DNA of 64,000 nt from Candidatus Zixiibacteriota bacterium (GTDB taxonomy: Bacteria > Zixibacteria > MSB-5A5 > GN15 > FEB-12), in assembly GCA_022571845.1 (NCBI GenBank), contig JACZXB010000004.1, positions 37,578 to 101,577 of the forward strand, read 5' to 3'. Shown piece by piece: positions 1 through 9,485 of the stretch; the stretch's first letter is position 1; each line of letters opens with the position of its first letter. Both the position numbers and the translations under genes were made by a program. The notes under the pieces were generated by a model. The model saw only the letters and a program-made list of their open reading frames with translations. It was not told the DNA's origin and did not search any database.

Positions 1-370
1 TTTTGCGATACATACACGAGAGGGTACAGGTGAAAAACTTAGTGGCCATGCCAATTAAGCCCGCTATCCACATCCAGAAAATCGCCCCGGGACCGCCAAC
101 CGAAATCGCCAGCGCCACTCCCGCGATATTGCCCATTCCGATTGTAGCCGAAAGAGCAGAAGTCAGGGCTTGAAAATGGGTAATCTCCCCCGGGTCATCA
201 GGGTTATCGTATTTACCGCGCAATATCTCTATGGCGTGGCGAAGCGCTCTGAACGGCAGGAATTTTGAACTGATTGTAAAATATATACCGGATGATACTA
301 ATAGAACTACCAGCGGTAAGCCCCAGGCGATGTCAACTGCACTTGACCAGAAATCTGCGAAGGCCTGCAA
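1..370 (-). CDS. Alanine/glycine:cation symporter family protein, partial
   Basis: This is the N-terminal part of a membrane transporter that runs off the window edge after about 123 residues. The translation contains GMGNIAGVALAISVGGPGA, which matches the signature of the AGCS (AlsT/DagA-type) sodium:alanine or glycine symporters. It is preceded by a first hydrophobic segment and a charged loop (RALRHAIEILRGKYD) typical of the family. The start is a TTG at 370, chosen because an AAGGAT-type SD lies 5 to 10 bases upstream. Known family role: uptake of alanine or glycine coupled to Na+ or H+ at the inner membrane. The exact substrate cannot be told from this fragment. Confidence 0.85.
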   Translation of the reverse strand, partial: MQAFADFWSSAVDIAWGLPLVVLLVSSGIYFTISSKFLPFRALRHAIEILRGKYDNPDDPGEITHFQALTSALSATIGMGNIAGVALAISVGGPGAIFWMWIAGLIGMATKFFTCTLSCMYRK

Positions 371-466
371 ATAATATCCTTTTTAGTTAACCGGTTAGAT
401 TGGCAATGTGAGAGTCTACGAAATTTTTTGAGTCAGGACAACCGAAAAGTTTTGTACTTAGATTGG

Positions 467-666
467 TCATTGCGAGGAGCGAAGCGACGCGGCAATCTCA
501 CTCTTTAGCATAACAAAAGAATCCCAAATCTGTCATTCCCGCGTCTGCGGGAATCCAGCCGCCTAATATTTGAAAATAAATTTGACATAGGCGAAAGTAT
601 TGCTCATTTGAGCGTCGTACTGAGCGGACAAAGTCCCGAGTGTAGCCGAGGGAGTCGAAGTATGAC
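467..666. repeat. Cluster of three intergenic repeat families
   Basis: The 305-bp gap before the next gene holds three short repeats and no gene. At 467-500 is a TCATTGCGAGGAGCG...GCGGCAATCTC unit. At 531-560 is a CATTCCCGC..GCGGGAATCC palindrome. At 614-666 is a TACTGAGCGGACAAAGTCCC...GAGTCGAAGTATGAC unit. Each recurs elsewhere in the window (for example 1438-1625, 4715-4999, 9339-9390, 19597-20031), nearly always between genes. Confidence 0.8.
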
Positions 667-675
667 GTTGTATCT

Positions 676-1200
676 TTAGTCTTTAATTACCCACCAATGA
701 TCGTCTATAGCATATCCTCTCCAACCGCCATCCCTAAAGCATTCTTCAGGATCATCAGATGAACAATAAGCTAAAGCAGTATGCTTTACCGGAAATCCAC
801 CTCCCCACCAGTATATGACTTTGATATTTTCATTTTCCATTCTATATGGATGTATCGCATATCCATTCCAACTGGACTTCGGATACTTTCCACTTATTTG
901 GTACTCATGTATTTCACTTTCGAGTTGTGGAATAACAGAATGGAAGTAGGTGTTTCTAGCCCAACTACCAACTATGAAGGGAGTGAAAAAAGCAATGCAA
1001 CACACCAAAAGTGGAAGCAGGGCGTACCAACGCTTTATTTTCCAGGAACGCTTTAAATATACGATGGATAAGACAAAACAAATAAGCAAAATGAGGATAA
1101 ATCTGACAGAAAGAAATTGAAGAATAACTGATTCTTTGAATCTGAAGAATCCAACGATAATCGTAAACGCGAAACAAAGTATGTATATGGTGATGGCCAA
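676..1200 (-). CDS. Hypothetical membrane protein, 174 aa
   Basis: I do not recognise this protein. Three hydrophobic segments fill residues 1-20, 28-48 and about 58-80. A polar, Trp-rich C-terminal part follows, with WWGGG, a CSSDDPEEC stretch and a WWVIKD end, which should lie outside the membrane. The start is a TTG at 1200, supported by an AGAGGG sequence eight bases upstream on the minus strand. It lies alone between two repeat clusters and looks more AT-rich than rarA next door, so it may be an acquired accessory gene. Confidence 0.6.
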   Translation of the reverse strand: MAITIYILCFAFTIIVGFFRFKESVILQFLSVRFILILLICFVLSIVYLKRSWKIKRWYALLPLLVCCIAFFTPFIVGSWARNTYFHSVIPQLESEIHEYQISGKYPKSSWNGYAIHPYRMENENIKVIYWWGGGFPVKHTALAYCSSDDPEECFRDGGWRGYAIDDHWWVIKD

Positions 1201-1281
1201 TATATTTATCCCTCTTTATTTTATTATCGGAATAAACAATAATTAGCTTGAGCCTACTTCGGGCTGATGATATTAGGCCCC
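1201..1281. other. Leader of the small membrane protein gene
   Basis: AT-rich DNA upstream of the TTG start at 1200. AGAGGG is the SD. The promoter is not clearly placed. Confidence 0.35.
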
Positions 1282-1666
1282 TACTTCTCCTCTGCCAACT
1301 TCTTCCTGAGAGCTCTTGTGGGCGGCAGACGTCTCGTCTGCCCCTTTAACGAACTATTCCACAGCTACGAACCCATTGAATTTGCTCATGATGACGAAAT
1401 AAAACGGCTCCATTATTGTGCTCTGTTTTCGGTATCGTCATTGCGAGGAGTCCCGATTTCAATCGGGATGACGCGGCAATCTCGCCTTTGTCGAAACCAC
1501 ACCAAGGAGGCGGGTTTCGACCTACTCACACAACGTCATACTGAGCCTGCTATAGTCCCGAACGAAGCCGAGGGGTCGAAGTATGACACGAAAAAAGATG
1601 GATCCCGGATCAAGTCCGGGATGACGGATGCCTTACTTCTCCTCTGCCAGCTTCTTCCTGAGAGCT
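1282..1666. repeat. Direct copies of the rarA 3' end flanking a repeat cluster
   Basis: Positions 1282-1314 and 1634-1666 are 33-bp direct copies differing at one base (1298 versus 1650). The second copy is the authentic 3' end of rarA. The first therefore encodes a detached [14 protein letters not shown] tail. Between them lie a GGCAGACG-TCT-CGTCTGCC hairpin (1324-1342) and three repeat units: TTGCGAGGAG...CGGCAATCTC (about 1440-1477), the CATACTGAGC...GAAGTATGAC type (about 1536-1590) and a CCCGGATCAAGTCCGGGATGA palindrome (about 1602-1624; two bases trimmed here would still leave the stem). No gene is credible in 1201-1632. Confidence 0.85.
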
Positions 1667-2970
1667 TTATACTTGTTCAAATACTCGACCAGCCTGCTCT
1701 CGCGGCCGACGTCTTTGGGATGGAAGTACTCGCGGCCTTTTAGTTCATCAGGAAAATACTGCTGGTCGGTGATGGCTTCTTCGTATTCGTGAGCGTACTT
1801 GTAATCCTTGCCATAGCCGAGAGCTTTCATCAGCTTTGTCGGGGCGTTGCGGATATCAAGAGGCACCGGCAGCGAACCTTTTTCTTGGGCGTCATCCATC
1901 GCCTTACTGAAGGCGGTGTATATAGAATTCGATTTTGGCGCACAGGCCATATAGACCACCGCCTGGGCAATGGCCAGTTCTCCTTCGGGCGAACCTAAGA
2001 AAAGATAGGAGTCACGGGCATTGAGTGTAAGTGTCAAGGCATAGGGGTCGGCCAGTCCGATATCTTCAGAGGCAAAGCGCACTAAGCGGCGAATTATATA
2101 TTTCGGGTCTTCGCCGCCGTCAAGCATCCTTGCTAACCAGTAGAGCGATGCATCCGGGTCGCCGCCGCGAATTGTTTTATGTAACGCCGAAATAAGATTA
2201 AAATGGGCCTCGCCCGATTTGTCATACAGCGAAAAACTCCGCTGCGAAATGACTTTGAGATTTTCGTGAGTTACTTTTCCATTATCCCCCACAAAATCTG
2301 CCGCCAGTTCTAAAAGTGTCAGGGCTTTGCGGGCGTCGCCGTCAGCTGCTGTTGCCATCGCTTCGATTACGTCATCGGCTATTTTTATTTTCTGGTCGCC
2401 TATCCCCCGCTCTTTATCGCTCAGCGCACTTTTGATTATCTCTTTTAACGAATCGTTGGACAACCTCTCCAGCACATAAATCCGAACGCGCGACATGAGC
2501 GCCGAGATAACTTCAAATGACGGGTTCTCGGTGGTCGCTCCTATCAAGACGATATCCCCTTTTTCGACATACGGCAGAAAAGCATCCTGCTGGGCTTTGT
2601 TGAAACGGTGGATTTCATCGACAAAGATGTAAGTCCGTTTGCCGCTCAGTTTGAAATAGCCGTCGGCTTTGGATATCACTGCTTTGATTTCTTTAATACT
2701 CGAGGACACCGCCGAAAATGGCACAAACTGTCCCTTGGTGCTTTTTGAAATCAATCTTGCTAGAGTAGTTTTGCCGGAGCCGGGCGGCCCCCAGAAAATC
2801 AGCGAACCGACATTGTCGGTTTCAATTGCTTTACGAAGCGGCGTACCTTTGCCGACAATTTTTTCCTGCCCGACGAAATCATCAAGCGTCTGCGGCCGCA
2901 TCCGGTCAGCCAGTGGCACCGTTTTTATGTTTTCTTTTGATTGGTCTTTGTCCTGTTCAAACAGCTCCAT
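1633..2970 (-). CDS. rarA: Replication-associated recombination protein A (RarA/MgsA)
   Basis: A AAA+ ATPase of the clamp-loader class, 445 aa, which is the usual RarA length. Walker A GPPGSGKT is at residues 61-68, Walker B IFVDEIH at about 115-121, and the sensor-1 motif TTEN at 146-149. The RarA-specific [13 protein letters not shown] follows Walker B. Known role: it acts at stalled replication forks, with SSB and RecA-pathway partners, in the cytoplasm. A longer reading frame reaches 3102. Its first 44 residues translate an intergenic GAGCGTAGTCGAAGG repeat, so I start at the ATG at 2970 (MELFEQDK). A weak SD leaves that start slightly uncertain. The 3' end is duplicated downstream at 1282-1314. 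Confidence 0.95.
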   Translation of the reverse strand: MELFEQDKDQSKENIKTVPLADRMRPQTLDDFVGQEKIVGKGTPLRKAIETDNVGSLIFWGPPGSGKTTLARLISKSTKGQFVPFSAVSSSIKEIKAVISKADGYFKLSGKRTYIFVDEIHRFNKAQQDAFLPYVEKGDIVLIGATTENPSFEVISALMSRVRIYVLERLSNDSLKEIIKSALSDKERGIGDQKIKIADDVIEAMATAADGDARKALTLLELAADFVGDNGKVTHENLKVISQRSFSLYDKSGEAHFNLISALHKTIRGGDPDASLYWLARMLDGGEDPKYIIRRLVRFASEDIGLADPYALTLTLNARDSYLFLGSPEGELAIAQAVVYMACAPKSNSIYTAFSKAMDDAQEKGSLPVPLDIRNAPTKLMKALGYGKDYKYAHEYEEAITDQQYFPDELKGREYFHPKDVGRESRLVEYLNKYKALRKKLAEEK

Positions 2971-3139
2971 ATGGGCAATATAGCAGGGCAGCGAAACAGA
3001 TGGAATCACAAAAGTAGGTATGTCAACCTGAGCGTAGTCGAAGGCATGCCACCAAGGTCGATTATTCTGTATTATTATTGCATTTTTTTTGGAAATTGTC
3101 ATATATTTACGTGTAGCGATCTAAAACACATGGTGTCAT

Positions 3140-4706
3140 ATGTTGCAGTCAAAAATCAGATACAAGGCCGTCGTTTTTGTCATTTCGTTTTGCTTTGCTG
3201 TAGCTGGTAATAATTGCAAAGCCGAGTCCTGGATGGATTCTGTAGATATTCTATTTCATTTCCATGGGACTACAGATTCTTCTCTCATCGGAACTAGGGT
3301 AAAAGCATTAGGAGATATCAACAATGATGGCTTTGATGATATAGCGTTCAATTCAAGATCTCCTATAGGAGCTTATATTTTTTATGGAAGTAATTCTCCT
3401 GATTCCACTCCAGATTTATTTATTAGAGGCGGTGTATCAGGAGACAAGATGCTTGATTTTACTGGAGACAATATTGCTGACTTAGTCACAGTTTGGGCAT
3501 CGCAGGAAAAAGTGTTTCTTTACAGAGGCTACAATGACTCCCTTGAGGGTGTAGCCAGTGACTCGATAGCACCTGATAGCGGTACATTCCTTTTCGGTAG
3601 TTCGGCTGCCTCTGGGCTTGTTTCTGATGATAATATAGCTGATTTATTGGTCAGAGATATCAATAATCCCGGAGGCGGAAAACTCTATTATTATGAAAAC
3701 CCGTTCACAACAGATAAAGCCTCCGATTGGACATTTGAAATTAGTGACCTTTCTCACTCTATTTTCTCGATCGCTATGGTAGATTTTAATGGTGACTCTT
3801 ATCAAGATGCAATAATTGCTCTTAAAGCGGACATGGACACGATTAGCTATGTGTATATATTTTTAGGTCCGCAGTTTTCAGATAGTCCTAATGTAGTGTT
3901 AACAGCTCCACCAGGATTTGAATCTCTTGACCAAGAGAGATTTGGGGACGCCGTGTTCAATATCGGAGATGTTAATGGCGATAACTGGGAAGATTTAGCA
4001 ATTATATTCCACTCAAGGGTCTTGATATATTTGTGTGGTCCAGGCGCAGATTCTCTGTACGATTTTTATCTTCTGGGTGGAGCCAAATCCATGTCATCTG
4101 CTGGCGATGTTAATGGGGATGGAGCTAATGATATAATTGCTGGAGATGGTCGTACTTTACATGGAGCAGTTGATATTTACCTGGGTGGAAGGAACTTTGA
4201 CATTTACTCCGATAAATCTATTGTCAGATCAGATCTCCCCCCCCTTGTTCTTAAATCGCATTGGTTATGACGTTTCTTCGGCCGGTGACTTCAATAATGA
4301 TGGATATGATGATATTCTATTTTCTTGTCAGAACTTCTTTGGTGGAGACCCAGGTGATGTGTTCGTCGTTTCAGGTTCCCCAAACATTACTACAGATATT
4401 GAAGATGAAGCTGAAGTAGTCCTACCTGACCAATATGAGCTATCTCAAAATTATCCTAATCCTTTCAATCCCTCCACTACAATAGAATTTAGTTTGCCGA
4501 CTCGCAGTGATGTTGCGCTGAAAGTGTTCAATGTCTTGGGTCAAGAAGTAGCTGTGCTTCTTAACAAAACCATATCGGCCGGTACATACAAAGTTATTTG
4601 GGATGGACACAATCAAAACGGCAACGAGGTAGCTTCGGGGGTCTATTTCTATAAACTTGAGACGACTGAGTTTGTTGAGACTAAGAAGATGATATTGCTG
4701 AAGTAG
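3140..4706 (+). pseudogene. Secreted FG-GAP repeat protein with C-terminal sorting domain, frameshifted
   Basis: The N-terminus is a signal peptide (hydrophobic VVFVISFCFAVAG). Several FG-GAP-type calcium-binding repeats follow, with motifs DINNDGFDD, DFNGDSYQD, DVNGDNWED, DVNGDGANDI and DFNNDGYDD. The C-terminus is an FlgD-Ig-like sorting domain (NYPNPFNPSTTIEF ... GVYFYKLET ... KKMILLK), as in type IX secretion cargo. The reading frame breaks within a run of eight C at 4237-4244. Frame one continues to a stop at 4270. The frame carrying the last repeat and the sorting domain runs to 4706. Removing one C joins them (SDLPPLFLNRIGYD). The gene is either phase-variable, decayed, or a homopolymer sequencing error. 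Expected location: cell surface. Confidence 0.8.
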
Positions 4707-4714
4707 TCCGCATG

Positions 4715-4999
4715 TCACCCTTCGACAAGCTCAGGGCGACGCAAACGCTTTCGGCACGTCATGCTGAGCGGACGCCGTCCTGAGCATGTCGAAGGAGTCG
4801 AAGTATGACAAGGGAAAGATGGATTCCCGACTGCTCCCCTCTTAGGGACTAAACCGGGAATGACAAATGGGACGGGAAGGCAGGGTGCCCCACCATTTAT
4901 GGTGGGTTACCGTGTAATGCTCGCGCACCCCTCGACTCCACTCAGGGTGACGCAAACTCGCAGCGAAAAGCCCACTACGTGCGCCGGCGCAGAATCTGA
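4715..4999. repeat. Intergenic repeat cluster
   Basis: Back-to-back repeat units fill the sequence just after the surface-protein gene. They are CACCCTTCGACAAGCTCAGG, a CATGCTGAGCGGACG...GAGTCGAAGTATGAC unit, a GATTCCCGACT...CGGGAATGAC unit, and a CCCCACCATTTATGGTGGG hairpin near 4889-4908. A small open frame on the plus strand at 4860-5042 is only translated repeat. Confidence 0.75.
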
Positions 5000-5039
5000 G
5001 TCGGCACAAAAGAAAAGGCGAACATCTCTCCTTTACCCT

Positions 5040-5536
5040 TGACCGATAGATAGCAGAAGTATATTTTCAGAGTACAAACTTCACCGAACCGAATCCCCGC
5101 ATATCCAAACCGCCCACCGCCCAAAATAATTTTGCCGTTTTATTTGTTTTGGAAAAATACCGGCGAAAGTCGGACTCGAGTCCCTTTGTAACAGCTACAC
5201 CTTCGCTGCAAAAAGTGACAGAACATTTTATTGAAGGGAGGGAACGCGTATGGTTGTAGCGCTCGATAAGCAGCCTTCGAGTTGACAAAATCGAGCAGGA
5301 GGAAAGTTCACCACAATCCAAAGTCGTACCGTGGTGAAATAACGCCAAAGGGCGTAATACAGGATGTTTCGCCCAAACGGCTCTTTTGAAACCTCCAAAT
5401 CTTGCCGAGAAACTCCCATCCCAGTCGCCTATCATCCAAGACCAGGTGCTGGCGGCAGATTTTGAAGTTCCAGGAGACAGCCAGGAGGGAGAATCAACAG
5501 GCAATCTTAACTTGTCCGTTAATTGCGGTTGATAGG
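5040..5536 (+). other. Gene-free stretch; possible structured RNA
   Basis: About 500 bp carry no convincing gene on either strand, and the open frames here have non-protein-like composition. The plus strand can form several local helices. They are CTCGAT (about 5262) with ATCGAG (about 5290), CACCAC (5309-5314) with GTGGTG (5331-5336), and ACGCC-AAAG-GGCGT (5342-5355). GCCTATC near 5432 could pair with GATAGGC at 5531-5537. The stretch ends at a strong plus-strand terminator. A transcribed, folded RNA is therefore possible. I tested it by eye against RNase P, tmRNA, SRP and 6S consensus sequences and none fits. Confidence 0.3.
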
Positions 5537-5570
5537 CCCCGTAGTCAAAAGACTGCGGGGTTTTAATTTA
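5537..5570 (+). terminator. Rho-independent terminator
   Basis: The stem CCCCGTAGTC / GACTGCGGGG (10 pairs, one G-U) with an AAAA loop is followed at once by TTTTAATTT. It points along the plus strand. No plus-strand gene ends nearby: the closest is the surface-protein gene ending at 4706. Confidence 0.85.
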
Positions 5571-5709
5571 GCCAACAGTGTACGGGATTTTCCCTATATA
5601 CTAACCCAGTCTCAAGCCAGCTTTATAAGCCCTCTGATTGTTCAATTTATTTACAATTTTTCATGTAAGTCATTGCAGCCCAAGGGGCTAATCTGTCCGG
5701 TTCAGATAT

Positions 5710-5774
5710 GTCCGTCTTTGGCACTTCCGTTGCAATTCTGATGGGTGAGAAACGCCCTAGTGATAAGGACGGAC
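5710..5774 (+). promoter_or_regulatory. Leader stem that would cover the SD of the next gene
   Basis: GTCCGTC at 5710-5716 pairs perfectly with GACGGAC at 5768-5774. The right arm overlaps the AAGGACGG SD of the gene starting at 5779. Inside the loop a second hairpin, GGGTG-AGAAA-CGCCC (5743-5757), can form. Two more helices lie just upstream (AGCCC-AAG-GGGCT and ATCTG-N7-CAGAT). This could be an RNA switch or simply a stable leader. No known riboswitch class was recognised. Confidence 0.4.
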
Positions 5775-5778
5775 TATT

Positions 5779-6006
5779 ATGAAAGTGAAATTTATACTGA
5801 CAATGGATGACCTGGTTGTGGACGACCAGAATATCGATCAGGTAGTGCTCGACTGGGAGTGCGAGGTAGACCAAAACGAGATACTTGAGCTGTCTCACCG
5901 CTGGATTACATCACGCAATTTCCTGACTACCCGGATGGTCGGACTTACCAGAGTCGGCGAATCCTCATTAACAATCGAACCAATGGACGAAGTAGAGAAT
6001 GCCTGA
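5779..6006 (+). CDS. Hypothetical small acidic protein, 75 aa
   Basis: I do not recognise it. It is a soluble, acidic 75-residue protein with no signal peptide or membrane segment. It starts MKVKFILTMDDLVVDDQN and is rich in Asp and Glu. The ATG at 5779 has AAGGAC eight bases upstream. Its stop overlaps the start of the next gene by eight bases, so the two are probably translated together. The SD can be masked by the leader stem at 5710-5774, which suggests control at initiation. It is first in a run of four small genes leading into gyrB. Confidence 0.65.
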   Translation: MKVKFILTMDDLVVDDQNIDQVVLDWECEVDQNEILELSHRWITSRNFLTTRMVGLTRVGESSLTIEPMDEVENA

Positions 6007-6334
6007 TAAAGCTCTACTCGCAGAAGCGAAGAACATCTTCGACCAGGCCTCTGTCTCAATCGAGCATTACAGCGGTCTCTTGGGGCAGGTACAGCAGTTG
6101 ATAGTTGATAACTTCGGCGAGACCGGCCTTTACGCTGCCTATTTCTCGCTGGCGGCTCTGTCGCTTCTTTTGGTCTGGAAACTTATCAAGCTCTCTTTGT
6201 CCGCTTTAAAATATATGGTACTCCCGGCGGTAGGGCTGGCCGTTATCGGCGCCTTCTTTATGCCTTACTCGTTTACATCACTTCTCCCCGTAACCGCAAC
6301 CGGCTGCTCTTTAGTGCTCCTATTCAAGGGGTAA
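5999..6334 (+). CDS. Hypothetical small membrane protein, 111 aa
   Basis: An amphipathic N-terminal half (residues 1-40) is followed by about three hydrophobic segments at roughly 43-63, 70-88 and 92-108. No family is recognised. The ATG at 5999 overlaps the end of the preceding gene (stop at 6004-6006), which implies translational coupling. The pair may form a small inner-membrane protein and its cytosolic partner. That is inference from the gene order only. Confidence 0.6.
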   Translation: MPDKALLAEAKNIFDQASVSIEHYSGLLGQVQQLIVDNFGETGLYAAYFSLAALSLLLVWKLIKLSLSALKYMVLPAVGLAVIGAFFMPYSFTSLLPVTATGCSLVLLFKG

Positions 6335-6378
6335 GCGGCGGAGTCACTTCTTCTCTTAAACAACGATGGTAATCGAAA

Positions 6379-6858
6379 ATGGAAGATCTGCACAACAACG
6401 AAACTGACTTTAAGAAAACCTGTGTTAACTGCGGCCGCAAACTGATTGAACGCAAAGGCGCTCTGCTCTGCCTGCAGTGCAACCCCGAAGAGTTTGAATA
6501 CACAGAGCTTTTTGAAGATAGTATAGAAGACGGCGACTATGTTTTTATAGAATGCCCCGGCGCAAGTTTGTACCAGCCCGGCACCAACGAGGTAGTGGCC
6601 GGCGCCAGATTTATTGAAAACGGTAACCTGGAAACTGACTTTGAAATAATCAAAGAGCCGGTCTTTGCACCGACCCACAAAAAACGCCGCCGTATTAAAC
6701 GTGAGGCTCTGGGTAGAATTCGCCGCTGTCAGGGCTGTCAGGACTACACCGTCCGCATGCGCCGCCCCGAGGGAGCAGATTTCTTCATCCCCTCCTACAA
6801 ACATCCCAACCGCAAAAAACTCAAAACTATCGAGCATACCAGCTACGAACCGAAGTAG
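6379..6858 (+). CDS. Zinc-ribbon protein, 159 aa
   Basis: The N-terminus carries a four-cysteine zinc ribbon, Cys15-x2-Cys18 (CVNCG) and Cys31-x2-Cys34 (CLQC). A further CQGC pair sits at Cys117 and Cys120. It follows a very basic KKRRRIKREALGRIRR stretch, and the C-terminus is basic too. The middle is acidic (ELFEDSIEDGDY). The layout suggests a small cytoplasmic nucleic-acid- or protein-binding adaptor. The specific family is not recognised. It lies 44 bp after the membrane protein gene and about 150 bp before the DciA-like gene, in the same direction. Confidence 0.7.
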   Translation: MEDLHNNETDFKKTCVNCGRKLIERKGALLCLQCNPEEFEYTELFEDSIEDGDYVFIECPGASLYQPGTNEVVAGARFIENGNLETDFEIIKEPVFAPTHKKRRRIKREALGRIRRCQGCQDYTVRMRRPEGADFFIPSYKHPNRKKLKTIEHTSYEPK

Positions 6859-7014
6859 TTTTCTATTTATAGCATCATAAGATGCATCAATTGAAAAGCC
6901 TCAATCACAACATATAAAACCCGCTTAACCCTGTGTCTCTCAACGGCATATATACTGTTTTTTACTTGCTTTAACTCGTCTTTTTGGCGTTATTTGAGTA
7001 TAAAATAGGACGTC

Positions 7015-7329
7015 ATGCAAACACGAAAAGCGAGAAAAACAGCCAGAGTCGAACCTCTGCCAATATCGCCGGTTATTGATAAAGTAATCCGGGGGCTGGG
7101 TTTAACCAAACGTTACCATGGCTGGCAGGTAGTCACTAAGTGGCCTGAGATAGTGGGCGAAAATATCGCCGCCGCCTCAAAAGCTGAACGTTACGATGAT
7201 GGCATCCTGTTTGTAAAAGTTAAAAGCGACACCTGGCGGATGGAAATTCATATGAAAATAGATGCCATCATGTCGGAGATTAAAAAATTACCTTATGGAA
7301 AGTCTATCAAAGAGATTAGACTGGCCTGA
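7015..7329 (+). CDS. DUF721 / DciA-like protein
   Basis: A 104-aa basic protein with the DUF721 pattern. The N-terminus is basic, followed by VIDKVIRGLGL, a W-x-x-V-T-K-WPEIVGENIAAASKA core, then ILFVKVKSDTWRMEIHM. Known for the family: DciA loads or controls the replicative helicase in many bacteria, and DUF721 genes often lie directly upstream of gyrB, as here (22 bp gap). It starts at ATG 7015 with AGGA nine bases upstream. Co-transcription with gyrB is likely. Confidence 0.85.
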   Translation: MQTRKARKTARVEPLPISPVIDKVIRGLGLTKRYHGWQVVTKWPEIVGENIAAASKAERYDDGILFVKVKSDTWRMEIHMKIDAIMSEIKKLPYGKSIKEIRLA

Positions 7330-7348
7330 ACGTTTTTATAGAAAGTAA

Positions 7349-9304
<1,956 letters not shown>

Positions 9305-9338
9305 TCGGTTCGACAACAATTCTGTCTAATCTCACTAT

Positions 9339-9390
9339 GTCATGCTGAGCGGACATAGTCCCGAGTACCCGCGGGAGTCGAAGCATGACT
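9339..9390. repeat. Intergenic repeat after gyrB
   Basis: One TCATGCTGAGCGGACATAG...GGGAGTCGAAGCATGAC unit, the same family as at 614-666 and 19640-19780. The two ends are loosely complementary (TCATGCT / AGCATGA), so it can form a hairpin at the 3' end of the gyrB transcript. Confidence 0.75.
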
Positions 9391-9416
9391 AAGCAATACT
9401 TATAGTCCGCACACTT

Positions 9417-9479
9417 CTACTGACAACACGGCTCCGGGCCGGTGCCGTTTATGAATGCGGCCAGATAGGTGATGTCAGC
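9417..9479 (-). pseudogene. Relic dockerin C-terminus
   Basis: Immediately downstream of the dockerin gene, in the same orientation, a short open frame reads ADITYLAAFINGTGPEPCCQ then stop. This is the end of a type I dockerin helix (DI-x-YL-x-x-FI-x-GTGP), of a subtype different from the LDLTFLVDFIFRGG modules of the intact neighbour. No start or remaining gene is attached. It is probably the 3' end of a lost or displaced gene. Confidence 0.55.
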
Positions 9480-9485
9480 CTTCTC

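Noticed and set aside
1267..1743. Plus-strand open frame of 158 codons
   Set aside because: It translates repeat clusters and the antisense of the rarA 3' end.
2971..3102. N-terminal extension of RarA
   Set aside because: The 44 extra residues include a translated GAGCGTAGTCGAAGG repeat; RarA homologues start near the ATG at 2970.
4860..5042. Plus-strand open frame of 60 codons
   Set aside because: It is translated intergenic repeat.
5298..5360. GAGGAAAG sequence resembling RNase P RNA conserved region I
   Set aside because: The matching P4 partner (CTT-type strand near the 3' end) and the other conserved regions are missing, and local hairpins occupy the place of the long-range helices.
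5067..5504. Minus-strand open frame of 145 codons
   Set aside because: Composition is unlike protein (many Ser, Cys, Arg and Trp in no pattern), there is no SD, and it lies opposite the possible structured RNA.
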